DNA of 64,000 bases, taken from NCBI RefSeq assembly GCF_000026945.1, contig NC_012867.1, positions 558,001-622,000 of the forward strand, read 5' to 3'. Below the pieces are notes generated by a model, which saw only the letters and a list, made by a program, of their open reading frames with translations, was not told the DNA's origin and did no database searches. The translations under genes and the position numbers were made by a program. The DNA is from Candida dubliniensis CD36. Taxonomy: Eukaryota; Ascomycota; Pichiomycetes; Serinales; Debaryomycetaceae. The number at the start of each line of letters is the position of its first letter. Within the stretch, counting starts at the first letter, position 1. Shown here piece after piece: positions 47,393 to 57,205 of the stretch.

Positions 47393-47943
47393 AAAAGGGT
47401 TTCATTGGTGTTCAATTAAATCAAATAGTTCTTTTTGTTTCTCAATCTACCAACAATTCATAAATTACCTACATCGACATACACACTATACATTGGTTTT
47501 TACCAACTATTTTCATTCTCACTATTATTGTTATAATTATTAATTTTGTATAAATTATCCATATTATCTTGTGGAATTGCCATTCTTTTTATAACACCTC
47601 TCATTTATTATTATCTCAATCATATATTTGTATTATTATTATTAGTATAGTTTATTATTATTTTTTTTTTTTCAATATAAAAACAAAAAGTTACCAAAAA
47701 TCATACTGAAGTGGATCATATCCTCGGCTATAGATTATTCAATCAATTAAAGAATTACAAGTTTCCTAAAATTTGTATGTAAAGAGATGCCTTGTCTATT
47801 AAACAGACGATGATGAGAAATGGAAAACATGAAGGGAAGCTCTTAGACAAAAAAAAAAAAAAAATCAAAATCAAATCAAATCAAATCAAATCAAATCAAT
47901 TATTCTTTCTTTCTTTCTTATCCACCATATATATATCCAAGTC
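47393..47943. other. Intergenic, NDC80 3' side and ALF1 promoter
   Basis: No gene is seen. Contains a T run near 47661-47672, an A run near 47850-47864, a TCAAA pentamer repeat near 47871-47898 and a CTTT repeat near 47904-47918 directly before ALF1. Confidence 0.55.
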
Positions 47944-48747
47944 ATGAGTGATTTAAATATATTTATAACTTCTAATTTAACATCATCAGAAAGAAGAATA
48001 TCACCTCAATGGAATTTAAAATATTTAAAACAAAAATTAGAATCAATTACTGGGATTTCTCCCCAAAATCAAATTTTACAATATTATCCCAATAATCATT
48101 CTAATGAATATAAATTAATTCCTTTCCCTGAAACCACCACTTCTGACGTTAATGATGAACAAATTTTATTATCATCATTGAATTTACAACTGTATAGTCG
48201 AATTCATGTATTAGATTCTGATCCCAATAGTGATATCAATAAATTACAAGAAGAACCACAAACCAATGAGGAAGAAGAAGGTGGTGATGGTGGTGGTTTC
48301 ACAGAATTTAAATTACTGGAAGAAGATTATAAAACTCGTCAAGATTCAGTATTGAATTGGAAAAAGACTAATAAATTAGGTCGATTCGATCCTAAATTCC
48401 AATCATTACAAGAAAAATTACAACATGAAACAGAAATTAAACTACAAACCATGTCTATTGGATCACGATGTCGATTAATTAATATTGAAAATAATGAAAG
48501 ACGTGGTGTAATTAGATTTATTGGGAAAATTATACCATTAGATAAAGGAGAAAATGATTGGGTAGGGATTGAATTTGATGAACCAGTTGGGAAAAATAAT
48601 GGTAGTATTGATGGGATTAAAATATTTGAATGTAAACCAAATCATGGAAGTTTTGTTAGACCAAGATTAGTTGAAGTTGGTGATTTCCCTGAATTGGATC
48701 CATTTGCTGATGAAGATATGGATGATGATGATGATGAAGAGTTGTAA
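47944..48747 (+). CDS. ALF1: Tubulin-folding cofactor B (Alf1)
   Basis: A chaperone that handles alpha-tubulin before heterodimer assembly. The 267-residue protein has an N-terminal ubiquitin-like domain (about 1-95; LNIFITSNLTSSERRISP opens it as in other cofactor B proteins). A linker with Glu and Gly runs is followed by FDPKFQ. A CAP-Gly domain at about 173-245 holds GSRCRLINIENNERRGVIRF, ENDWVGIEFDEPVGKNNGSI and CKPNHGSFVRPRLVEVGDFP; the GKNNG motif is the conserved binding groove. The tail is acidic and ends EEL, whereas many orthologues end in an aromatic-containing DEI/EEI motif. Length matches Saccharomyces Alf1 (254). Confidence 0.92.
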   Translation: MSDLNIFITSNLTSSERRISPQWNLKYLKQKLESITGISPQNQILQYYPNNHSNEYKLIPFPETTTSDVNDEQILLSSLNLQLYSRIHVLDSDPNSDINKLQEEPQTNEEEEGGDGGGFTEFKLLEEDYKTRQDSVLNWKKTNKLGRFDPKFQSLQEKLQHETEIKLQTMSIGSRCRLINIENNERRGVIRFIGKIIPLDKGENDWVGIEFDEPVGKNNGSIDGIKIFECKPNHGSFVRPRLVEVGDFPELDPFADEDMDDDDDEEL

Positions 48748-49091
48748 ATAGAGATATAAATGAATATGCATCTTGTTTTTTAGTTATATCTGATTGAATA
48801 TAGAATCTTTAATGCCGACCTAATTGAACCGACCTTGCCATTGATGTATTGGTCAGGAGGACATAATCGCGCGGTACATGTTGGCCGAACGCCGACCTCA
48901 TTGGACGTAATCGTTCCATCTCTCGCTCGTTGGAATAAACACACAAACAAGAGAATTATTTCTATTTTGTAATTAACAATGAAGAAAAAAAAAAAAAACT
49001 TGAATGGCAAAAAAAATCAAGACAAAGTTTTGATTTGAATCTTTCATTTCCAATACCACTTAACCAACCAATTCCCCCAACTACTCCCATC
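48748..49091. other. Short intergenic with a GC-richer patch
   Basis: Between ALF1 and the PGA2-type gene, the part from about 48812 to 48935 is clearly less AT-rich than its surroundings. It contains an imperfect 15-bp direct repeat (GCCGACCTAATTGAA at 48814, GCCGACCTCATTGGA at 48891). I do not recognise a tRNA, and the open frame on the minus strand (48780-49010) is short and unsupported. It acts as promoter of the next gene at least. Confidence 0.5.
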
Positions 49092-49475
49092 ATGGCTGCA
49101 TTTGATGAAATATTTGATTATGTCGATAAAGATACTTTTTTCCAATATTTCCGATTGACATTAGTTGTTTGTACTTATTTGATATTCCGGAAATATTATT
49201 CTGCTTGGGCCATTAAAAAGCAAACTGCTACTCAATTAGCTCAAGATCAAAAACAACAAGCTGAAAAATCTGAAAGAGATGCTAAAGAATCTAAAGAAAA
49301 ATTTGATACTATTTCTAATGAAGCTAAAGAATTTGGTTGGGGTAAAAAAACTAGAAATAATGTTAAATTAACTGAAGCAGTATTAGCTGAATATAGTGAA
49401 CAACAAAGACAAAGAAATCAAACTAGTTATGATGCTCAAGAAGATGCAGATATTGATGATTTATTAGAAGATTAA
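49092..49475 (+). CDS. PGA2: ER membrane protein Pga2 (processing of Gas1 and ALP)
   Basis: The 127-residue product resembles Saccharomyces Pga2, an ER-membrane protein affecting maturation of Gas1 and alkaline phosphatase. One membrane segment (FRLTLVVCTYLIF, about residues 17-34) precedes a charged helix. A conserved FGWGKKTRNNVKL follows, and the acidic end ADIDDLLED parallels the Saccharomyces ending. I chose ATG 49092 because it gives the family length and sits in a good context (CATCATGGCT). An in-frame ATG at 49035 would add 19 Pro-rich residues with no counterpart. In Candida nomenclature PGA also means putative GPI-anchored protein, so the symbol is ambiguous. No GPI signal is present. 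Confidence 0.85.
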   Translation: MAAFDEIFDYVDKDTFFQYFRLTLVVCTYLIFRKYYSAWAIKKQTATQLAQDQKQQAEKSERDAKESKEKFDTISNEAKEFGWGKKTRNNVKLTEAVLAEYSEQQRQRNQTSYDAQEDADIDDLLED

Positions 49476-49901
49476 ACAGAATGTAAATGGTAATGTATGA
49501 TTAGAGTATTTAATTTGTAATTTATAGAATTGTTTTGTAGTAATGGAGCAAAAAGAAAAAGTATTTTCAAATGACAAAGTTCCAATTAATTTAGTTATAT
49601 GAATTGGGTTTAATCTCTTGGTTATATATACTAGTAGTAGAATTATAAAAAATGGGGGGTGGGGGTTTAAAAATATTTGGCTTGTTGTTGTTTGGAAATA
49701 ATTGACATCGAAACATCGCATCGCATCATCATCATCACCAAAAAAACAATAAAGAAGAAGAAAAAAAAAAAAAATTTGTGAAAAATTCAAAATTTGAACT
49801 AATCATCACTCGATATTCCACCTATTATTAATACCATATTCATAGTTTAAAACTTTACTATCTTATAATTTAATCCCCCTTTTTTTTTTATATTCACAAT
49901 C
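49476..49901. promoter_or_regulatory. Promoter region of RRP9
   Basis: No gene is seen. A sequence TGAAAAATTC lies near 49778 and resembles the RRPE element of ribosome-biogenesis promoters. An A run near 49760-49773 and a T run near 49879-49889 fit a nucleosome-poor promoter. Significance is unproven. Confidence 0.4.
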
Positions 49902-51521
49902 ATGGCAGGAGATCCATTTTTATCTGATCCTTCTAAGAAAAGAAAACGTCTGAATAAATTGACTAGTAAAACTAAACGAACTAAATCATCAACCTCAACT
50001 CCAACTCCAACTCCAACGGCAAATCTTCAAGATGATGAAATATCAAGTGGATCTGATAGTGAAAATGAAAACGAACATGTCAATGGTGGAGAGGATCATA
50101 ATGATAGTGAATTATCATCAGATGAAGAATTTGCTGATGAGACTGTTAATGATAAACGGAGAAGATTAGCTAAACAATATTTAGAAAATTTAAAACAAAA
50201 TGAACAAGAATTATATGATGAATTTGATGCTAAAGATTTAGATGATGATATATTAGCCAGAAGGTTACAAAAAGATGTTGCCGAAACTAAAGGATACGTT
50301 TATAAATTTATTGGTGATAAAATAAAGGATCAATTAGATGAAGAATATCCTTTACAATTAATAACTACCAGAATTGGTTGTAAAAATTTAACTAGTATGA
50401 CAATCAATTATCCATATTTATATACGGTTTCTAAAGATATTGAAATTATTAAATGGGATATAAGTGAAACTCATAAAAAACCGAAAAGAATAAAACATAC
50501 TAAAGGTGGTAATAAATATTTTGAAATCAATTCTATAAATCCTCAATCAAATCATCATTGGCAACAAATTAATTGTATAGCTGCATCTCCTGATGGGAAG
50601 TATATTGTTACTGGTGGTGATGATTCTCGATTAATTATTTGGTCAAGTGAAAATTTAACTTGTTTGAAAATTTTACAAACTAGAGCATCGGTGAATTCTA
50701 TTGTATTTAGAAGAAATAGTGATCAATTATTTGCTGCTTGTGCTGATTTGAGAATTAGAACTTATTCAATTAATCAATTCACTCAATTGGAAATCTTATA
50801 TGGACATCAAGATAATATTAGTGATATATCTGCTTTAGCTAAAGAAACTTGTGTTTCCGTTGGTAGTAGAGATAAAACTGCCATGTTTTGGAAAATTGCT
50901 GAAGAATCACGATTAACTTTCCGTGGTGGTGATTCTCTAGAAAAGACCAAGTCCAAGAAGAAAATGAGACAACAAGACGAAAATAATGAAACACCATTCT
51001 ATAATGAAGGATCAATTGATGTTGTGAGTATGATTGATGAATCACATTTTGTTACTGGATCAGATAATGGTAATGTTGCCTTATGGTCATTAGCTAAAAA
51101 GAAACCATTAACTACACAAAGATTAGCTCATGGATTACAACCACAATTTACTCCAATTCAAGCAAGTTCAGAAGCTAATGAAGAATTAGCTTTACAACAA
51201 ATCCCCAAACCACAACCTTATTGGATCACTGCTATTCATGGTGTTCCTTATAGTGATATTTTTATTACTGGTTCATTTAATGGTACTATTAAAATATGGA
51301 AATTAGAAGAACCATCATTAAGATCATTTAAATTACTTGGTGAAATTAAACAAAATAATTTCAATGGATGTATTGTTAAAATTGATTCAGTGGAAATTCC
51401 TGGTACTATTAAAAAATTGAAAATTTTTGTATTATTAAGTAAAGAACATAAATTTGGTAGATGGTTAGGTAAATTGCCAGGAGCTAGAAATGCTTTAGTT
51501 AATTTTACAGTTAATTTATAG
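49902..51521 (+). CDS. RRP9: U3 snoRNP WD40 protein Rrp9
   Basis: A component of the U3 small nucleolar RNP (U3-55K), required for 18S rRNA processing in the SSU processome. The 539-residue protein starts with a basic nuclear localisation type stretch and an acidic region. Then comes the conserved DKRRRLAKQYLENLKQNEQ near residue 84 and DDDILARRLQKDVAE near 115. A seven-bladed WD40 propeller follows from about 150: ISPYLYTVSKD-type blade, SPDGKYIVTGGDD, RTYSINQFTQLEILYGHQD, SVGSRDKTAMFWKI, GSIDVVSMIDESHFVTGSDN, WSLAKKKP, and ITGSFNGTIKIWKL. These agree closely with the Saccharomyces protein (573). It is convergent with RPC31, 197 bp apart. Confidence 0.95.
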   Translation: MAGDPFLSDPSKKRKRLNKLTSKTKRTKSSTSTPTPTPTANLQDDEISSGSDSENENEHVNGGEDHNDSELSSDEEFADETVNDKRRRLAKQYLENLKQNEQELYDEFDAKDLDDDILARRLQKDVAETKGYVYKFIGDKIKDQLDEEYPLQLITTRIGCKNLTSMTINYPYLYTVSKDIEIIKWDISETHKKPKRIKHTKGGNKYFEINSINPQSNHHWQQINCIAASPDGKYIVTGGDDSRLIIWSSENLTCLKILQTRASVNSIVFRRNSDQLFAACADLRIRTYSINQFTQLEILYGHQDNISDISALAKETCVSVGSRDKTAMFWKIAEESRLTFRGGDSLEKTKSKKKMRQQDENNETPFYNEGSIDVVSMIDESHFVTGSDNGNVALWSLAKKKPLTTQRLAHGLQPQFTPIQASSEANEELALQQIPKPQPYWITAIHGVPYSDIFITGSFNGTIKIWKLEEPSLRSFKLLGEIKQNNFNGCIVKIDSVEIPGTIKKLKIFVLLSKEHKFGRWLGKLPGARNALVNFTVNL

Positions 51522-51718
51522 ACACATAAATGCATATACATATATCGTAAATATAAAGACGTAACATATGTTTACATGTACCTTCATCATAGAGATTGAT
51601 GAATTTTTTAACCACTTTTATACAACGAAAGAAGCATTTAATTCCAGACTTGTTCTATTATTATTATTATTATTATTATTGTTTTCGTTTCTTTTCCAGT
51701 ATTTACTATACACACTAA

Positions 51719-52558
51719 TTAAAATGCTGCTTCATCATCACCTCCATCATCGCCACCATCATCATCATCACCATCATCGAAATATTTCTCAGCATTATAA
51801 TCATCATCATCTTCATCTTCAAATTCATCATCTATATCATCTTCATCAATTTCTTGTTCATCACCACTATTATTATTACGTCCTTTGCCATCATCGTCTT
51901 CATTCATATTTACTGTATTATCAATCATACTTAACATTTTTTCTTTCATAGAATCTAATTTTGATTGTTCATCTAAATTTTCCAATTTTTCATTAGATAA
52001 TATTTGTTTTAATCCTCCATTTGATTTAAACTTCGATAATAATAAAAATTTCTTCTTATCACGTTTATTAGTTATTCCCATAATTGAATATAATTCACTA
52101 GGGAAATATTCTGGTTGATAAGGATGTTCATCAATTGTTCGACCGATTTTTTGGATTTTTTTATATCGATCAGAATATCTTTCTATTCCATCACCACCAC
52201 TACTCAGAGTAATGGTTTTTGTTTTAGATTTCTTTCTCTTATCTCTTCCTCCGCCTCCTTCATTATCATCGTCTTCTTCTTCTTCATCACTATCATTATT
52301 TTGACGTTTTTTGGTGATTTCTATACTATCTAGATTCCCCGTGAAAAATGGTCCTTCCGACATTAGTTTAGTAAAATTCATTGATTGTTTAGCAATAATG
52401 GATTCAATTTCAGTTATATCTCCATTTATAGGTAATAATAATTGAGGTTTTTCTGTTTCTTGAGTGGATGATATAATATCAGCATAATCTAATCCAAATG
52501 GAAGAATAGTTCTTTGAGTTGATCTACCACCTCCACTACCACCGCCTCTAAATGACAT
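51719..52558 (-). CDS. RPC31: RNA polymerase III subunit C31
   Basis: An essential subunit of the Pol III-specific Rpc82-Rpc34-Rpc31 subcomplex, needed for initiation on tRNA, 5S and U6 genes. The 279-residue protein opens with a Gly/Arg-rich stretch and LPFGLDYADI. LLLPINGDIT and EGPFFTG follow near residues 42-73, then GIERYSDRYKKIQKIG near 128 and HPYQPEYFPSELYSIMGI near 148. A very acidic tail contains DDDDYNAEKYFDDGDDDD and the final EEAAF-like end EAAF, all matching the Saccharomyces protein (251). Acidic-tail codons are GAT/GAA repeats, visible in DNA as ATC/TTC runs. The N-terminal start is supported by alignment to the yeast sequence. Confidence 0.95.
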   Translation of the reverse strand: MSFRGGGSGGGRSTQRTILPFGLDYADIISSTQETEKPQLLLPINGDITEIESIIAKQSMNFTKLMSEGPFFTGNLDSIEITKKRQNNDSDEEEEDDDNEGGGGRDKRKKSKTKTITLSSGGDGIERYSDRYKKIQKIGRTIDEHPYQPEYFPSELYSIMGITNKRDKKKFLLLSKFKSNGGLKQILSNEKLENLDEQSKLDSMKEKMLSMIDNTVNMNEDDDGKGRNNNSGDEQEIDEDDIDDEFEDEDDDDYNAEKYFDDGDDDDGGDDGGDDEAAF

Positions 52559-52886
52559 GATTTTTAAGGTGAAAAGTTATTTATTAAATAAAAAAGGGAT
52601 ATGGAGAGGAAGGAAAGAAATGATATTGTTATCAAGTTTTATTAAATTTCAATATAGATTGATATACTTTTATTTGCGATGGGATGGGATTTTTAGAAAG
52701 AGAAAAAAAAAAAATTGTACTGTCAATGTGCAAAGAAGTGCAATAATGTTGTTTAGCTGACCAACTAACGAATCCATCATAACTCCATTTACAATTCTTA
52801 CAAAGTATGCTCTCGTTAATTATATAACCTCTTGTTCTGGTAATTAATATAAGTTCAATAAAAGATTGTTTAGTCAATTTAGAACT

Positions 52887-53200
52887 TGCTCGAAAACAGG
52901 ATGTCTAACATGGTAAGAAATAAATTTCAACTATAATTTATATTATGGTGGGTTAAGAATACTGTAAAAGGAAATATTCTAGTAATAATGTTGTCGTCAA
53001 AAGAGAATACTTAGAAACCACATTGGGATGCCACTGTAAGAAGTTATTATTATCCTCCATGTAGCATAGACCACCTAACTAGTTTGGTTCTAGTTATTCT
53101 TTCTAAGAAGTTTAAATAGGTATCATTGCCTTTTGTTACGTAGGCTGTCACTCTCAGCTGTATAATAATATGTTAAGAATTGTTCTATAATGGATAGTTG
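52887..53200 (+). mobile_element. Degenerate LTR related to the 20-kb copies
   Basis: TGCTCGAAAACAGGATGTCT at 52887 corresponds to TGTTCGAAAACAGGCTGTGT at 20152. Downstream, AAAAGGAAATATTCTAGTAA (near 52965) and GTTGTCGTCAA also correspond, in the same order and similar spacing. Divergence is higher than between the two 20-kb copies, so this is an older insertion. The right boundary is approximate and may be short of the true LTR end. Confidence 0.6.
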
Positions 53201-54582
53201 AAGTTAATGAGAGAAGTCATTTGGAGTTATCGAATCTCAAAGATTTGCTTTCAAAATTAATCCAATTTTCAATAAAATAATATACATAGCAAACTCAAAT
53301 TCGGAATTATTGATTCAATTAATCATCAGTACTACTATTTCTCTTATATATTCTTAGCAATCTGCTAATTAAATTCTACAAATTGACATTTGAGTCTTCA
53401 CCGTTCACATATTATAATGACAAAAAAGTATGTTTTGTTTTAGACGTGTACCAGTATTGAAAAAATTCCTTGAAGATTTTTAAAAAATGTTCATGGATGG
53501 TTTAGAAGTCCTTAAAACTCTGTTAATGATATTTTTTGGGGAAGCATCGAACGTTGAGATTTTGTAAGGAAACTGTGATCCATTCGGATTGAACCGAAAG
53601 TTATAACATTTTTGAGACCTGATAGCAATAAACTTCTAAACTGGATAATGTATTGTGAATGTTCTTGGTAGTAACTTTAAATCAACAGTTGTGATTAAAG
53701 GCCATGCCATCATCGTCATAGGTTCTAATAAGAGACATTCTACACTCTCTTTATAAATAATTGTAATTAACTCTTATATTAAAACCTGCATCACCCAGTG
53801 TCAACTTCTAAGGAATCGACATGCTATCTCTGGACGTTAATAGTTGCTGAATGTGTTTCAAACTAATAGCATGGAAGTGAGTTCATATCAATTTAGATTT
53901 GATAACTTAAGTAAATTAGAAAACCAAACACTAATTGAAAAAGTCACAACCCATTCTTCAATTCCGAGATCCACACATTTTCCCACATTAACAGAATCAA
54001 AATTTGGCTTTAAGGCTATATTTTCCAGAAAAACAATGTATTTTTTTGGAAAAGAAAATGTTGATTTTACTTTAAGAAGTGATACGAATGTTAAAAATCA
54101 ATAAATTGTTGAATTAATGTGTCAAAATATCATTTGTTCAGATTTCAGATTCAGTTTAAAAATCTACAAAAGTGCGCTACCGTGTTAACTGATTGATTTT
54201 CTTTCCCCAAATGGAATATTTCATAACATTAACACGTGATCTGTAGAGTTTATTTTTTTTTTTTTTTTCCTGTCGTTAATGAGTGATTGAAGAAGATGGC
54301 GTAGGAAGGGATGGAATGAATGATCTATCACTCCAGCCCGCAGTAGCAGTGTGGCCCTAAGAATAACCAGACACAGCCAATTTTATAAAAATAGAATTGG
54401 CGAGGCAATGGAAAACTTCCATTTAATTGATGATCACAATTTACTTAACCACAAACAAACCACATCTATATTCTTAATTTTTAGATGATTTCTATGAAAT
54501 CCTTTACATAATAATAGGACTTATTCATCAATCTTTCGTTCCATTTCATTTAATTTAATTTTAGTATTCGATTCTTTTTTGT

Positions 54583-54608
54583 TTTTTTTTTTTTTTTTTT
54601 TTTTTTTT
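54583..54608. promoter_or_regulatory. T run in the INN1 promoter
   Basis: An almost uninterrupted run of about 26 T lies roughly 55 bp before the INN1 ATG, a position typical for a nucleosome-excluding promoter tract. Confidence 0.4.
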
Positions 54609-54661
54609 CAAATCCTCCAATCCTCATACATTCAAAAGAAATAGCATTAACACCTAACACC

Positions 54662-56641
54662 ATGTATCCTAGTTTAAATGGTTCTACTATTGGGAGTATA
54701 AGACAAGAAGATGATGCTGATTATACTGCCACAGCTGATGGAACTTTAGTTGTTATGGTAATACGAGCCAAACATTTACCTAATCGACGTAAATTGGATA
54801 AACAATCACCTTATGTTGTTGCTCGAATTGGAACTGTTGCTAAAAAGACTCTGGCAGCATTCCGAGCGGGACAAACTCCTGAATGGACTCATGAAATGAG
54901 ATTTGAATTATCTCGAGAAAAGAAACCAATTTTAAAAATTGATGTATTGGATGAAACGAAAAATGATCCTACTCCAATTGGTAATGTTGAAATTGATGCA
55001 TCAGTAATATTTACTAATCCGGAAAATAATGAAAATGGGAAATATATTTATGATAAATGGTATGATTTAACATTAAATGGTAGAAGAGCCGGGATGATTT
55101 ATTTAGAAATGACATTTTATCCCACAGCACCCGTTTTACCTCCGAAAATTCCCATTCCTCATGAGGAAGTGGTTGTAATTAATGAACAAGATGATTATGA
55201 TACAGCTTCAGCAATGGGACAAAGTATGAGATCAACTATTTCATCCAAACATAAGGATTTACCTACTCCTCCATTTAATCAACAACAACAACTACAACAA
55301 TCACACATGAGTGGAACTCATAGTCACAGTGTTGCTGATGATGTTTTCGTTAATCTGGAAAATTCAAATAGTAGTAAGACATCATCGATATTTCTGAAAA
55401 AATTTTCCAAATATAGTGGCAGTGGAGGTGGTGTTAATTCTACAAATAGTACCAATATCGATCGTGAAGTATTTGTTTCATCAGAACTGGATAAAAATCA
55501 TGATAATTCTAAGAAAGGAGCTAAAAAATATACTCTGAAATTAGCCAAATTTACTGATAAATTTCAATCTAAACAACCTATTTCTACACTTTGGAAAAAT
55601 AGTGAAGCAATGTCAGATAATATTAATGCTGAACAATCTACTACCACCTCCATTGGCACAACTGGTACAGCCCCAAAAGTCTTTAGTTCATTTAATACTA
55701 GAAGAAGTGTATCGCCTTTAAGTGATTATGGATCAAATGATTTAGATCAGTTACAACGAGATCTTTCTCATACTCAGCTAAGCGATGATTATAATAATAA
55801 TAATAATAATAAAGAGCATACTAATTTTGATAAGAATATTTACGAACCATTACCTGAAATTGAATTTAATTCACCACCAGTTCCTCCTCCACATTTGATT
55901 ATTTCCAATACTGAAGATACTTATTATAAATCAAATAATGATAATGATAATATAAATACGTCATCAAGATTATCATCAACATCACCAAGAAGAAAACCAC
56001 CACCACCATTATCATCATCTCCCAAAACCAATAATGCAAAGAGTTCACCATCTACTACTAATGGATTTAATCCAAAATTTGATTTATCAAAATCCACCGC
56101 AATTCCATTTTCTGCCGATACTATAGGAATCGACGACGATGATGACGATAATCATACATTAAACAAGAATAACAAGGACATTTTACCAACACAAGTATAT
56201 TTATTAGATCAACCAGTGAAATCATTAAGTATCCCATCAAATACTCATGATGGATTACCACCAGTCAATATTAATTCTGATGAAATTGATCCTAAATATT
56301 ATGCTCCAACTCCATCGGAACATTTTAATCGATCACAAAGATTTAATAATAATAGTATTACTAAAGATGATTTAAAAATCGATTTTAGAACTAATCAAAC
56401 TGGTTATTTAGGTAATGGGAATTTTTCTCCTAGTATTTTCCAAAGAGCCGTAAAACATAATTGGGATGATCTGTCAACTATGGAAGATATTGATTATAAT
56501 GAATTTAGTAGAAGTGGTGTGTGTGATAGTTCTTTGAAGCCAGAAGTTCCACCAAAAATCCCAAAAGGGTTAACTGAATCTGAATATTATATACTTGAAA
56601 AAGAGAAATATTTACGTGATTTACGTGGTAATAGAATTTGA
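54662..56641 (+). CDS. INN1: C2-domain cytokinesis protein Inn1
   Basis: The C2 domain of Inn1 couples actomyosin ring contraction to plasma-membrane ingression and chitin synthase activation. This 659-residue protein has an N-terminal C2 domain at about residues 22-160: GTLVVMVIRAKHLPNRRKLD, SPYVVARIG, AFRAGQTPEWTHEMRFEL, KIDVLDETKNDPTPIGNVEI, and WYDLTLNGRRAGMIYLEMTF. The long tail is disordered, with Pro-rich PxxP-like clusters (PPVPPPHL, PRRKPPPPLSSSPK, KPEVPPKIPKGLTESEYYIL) that in yeast Inn1 bind the SH3 domains of Hof1 and Cyk3. It is longer than the Saccharomyces protein (409), the extra length being in the tail. A CTG codon in the C2 domain at 54849-54851 would be serine in the CTG code. 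Confidence 0.87.
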   Translation: MYPSLNGSTIGSIRQEDDADYTATADGTLVVMVIRAKHLPNRRKLDKQSPYVVARIGTVAKKTLAAFRAGQTPEWTHEMRFELSREKKPILKIDVLDETKNDPTPIGNVEIDASVIFTNPENNENGKYIYDKWYDLTLNGRRAGMIYLEMTFYPTAPVLPPKIPIPHEEVVVINEQDDYDTASAMGQSMRSTISSKHKDLPTPPFNQQQQLQQSHMSGTHSHSVADDVFVNLENSNSSKTSSIFLKKFSKYSGSGGGVNSTNSTNIDREVFVSSELDKNHDNSKKGAKKYTLKLAKFTDKFQSKQPISTLWKNSEAMSDNINAEQSTTTSIGTTGTAPKVFSSFNTRRSVSPLSDYGSNDLDQLQRDLSHTQLSDDYNNNNNNKEHTNFDKNIYEPLPEIEFNSPPVPPPHLIISNTEDTYYKSNNDNDNINTSSRLSSTSPRRKPPPPLSSSPKTNNAKSSPSTTNGFNPKFDLSKSTAIPFSADTIGIDDDDDDNHTLNKNNKDILPTQVYLLDQPVKSLSIPSNTHDGLPPVNINSDEIDPKYYAPTPSEHFNRSQRFNNNSITKDDLKIDFRTNQTGYLGNGNFSPSIFQRAVKHNWDDLSTMEDIDYNEFSRSGVCDSSLKPEVPPKIPKGLTESEYYILEKEKYLRDLRGNRI

Positions 56642-57205
56642 AAAAGTACTTTGGCATGTATGTAGTTAATTAGTTTTAATATAATCAACTTGACAAGTAA
56701 ATTGGATGTGGTAATACAAGAAATGTACATGAATAATATAAATTTTATACTAAAAAAAAAAAACAAACAGAGATAATAATACTAAAGAATAAAGTATACG
56801 AATGAAAATACAACGAGGGAGAAGAAGATGAAGAAAGGGAGACAGAAAGATAAAGAGAGATACAGAGATACAGAGAGGAAATATAACATATTGAACAAGG
56901 TGGAAGCAAGCAACATAAAGGAAAGAAAAGGGAGGATTTGTTAGTTGGAATGTTAAAGAATAACACAAATCAATTTTGGGTATTTTCAACAATTATTCCA
57001 AATCAACATCAATCCCACCCTCTTCATAAAATAAACATAGATGAGATAGGAGATAATGAACTCACACATACAGTAGCAATAACTGACAACTTATTTGAAA
57101 TGGGCAACGGCAAAAATTATGAAAAAAAAAAAAAAAAAAGCAGAAAAGTTTTTTTGCAACTGGTAGCAAATAAAAAAAAGAAAAAGTATGAAAACTTTTT
57201 TCTCC
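56642..57205. other. Intergenic between convergent INN1 and the GPI protein gene
   Basis: No gene is supported. Sequence is A/G-rich near 56750-56930 (AGAGA-type repeats), giving long pyrimidine-rich shadow frames on the minus strand. The rest presumably holds both 3' untranslated regions. Confidence 0.55.

Larger units (their letters stand above)
52559..54661. other. Divergent region between RPC31 and INN1 with an LTR relic
   Basis: The 2.1-kb span has unusually complex, non-microsatellite sequence compared with other gaps. The left part carries a degenerate LTR. The open frame 53844-54104 (+, 86 residues) has no recognisable domain and no repeat origin; it may be residual element sequence or chance. 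A CACGTG element at 54233-54238 and a T run near 54583-54608 lie before INN1. No tRNA was found next to the LTR. Confidence 0.5.

Noticed and set aside
49035..49091. Upstream in-frame ATG for the PGA2-type gene
   Set aside because: It adds 19 residues with no family counterpart, while ATG 49092 gives the family length and better context.
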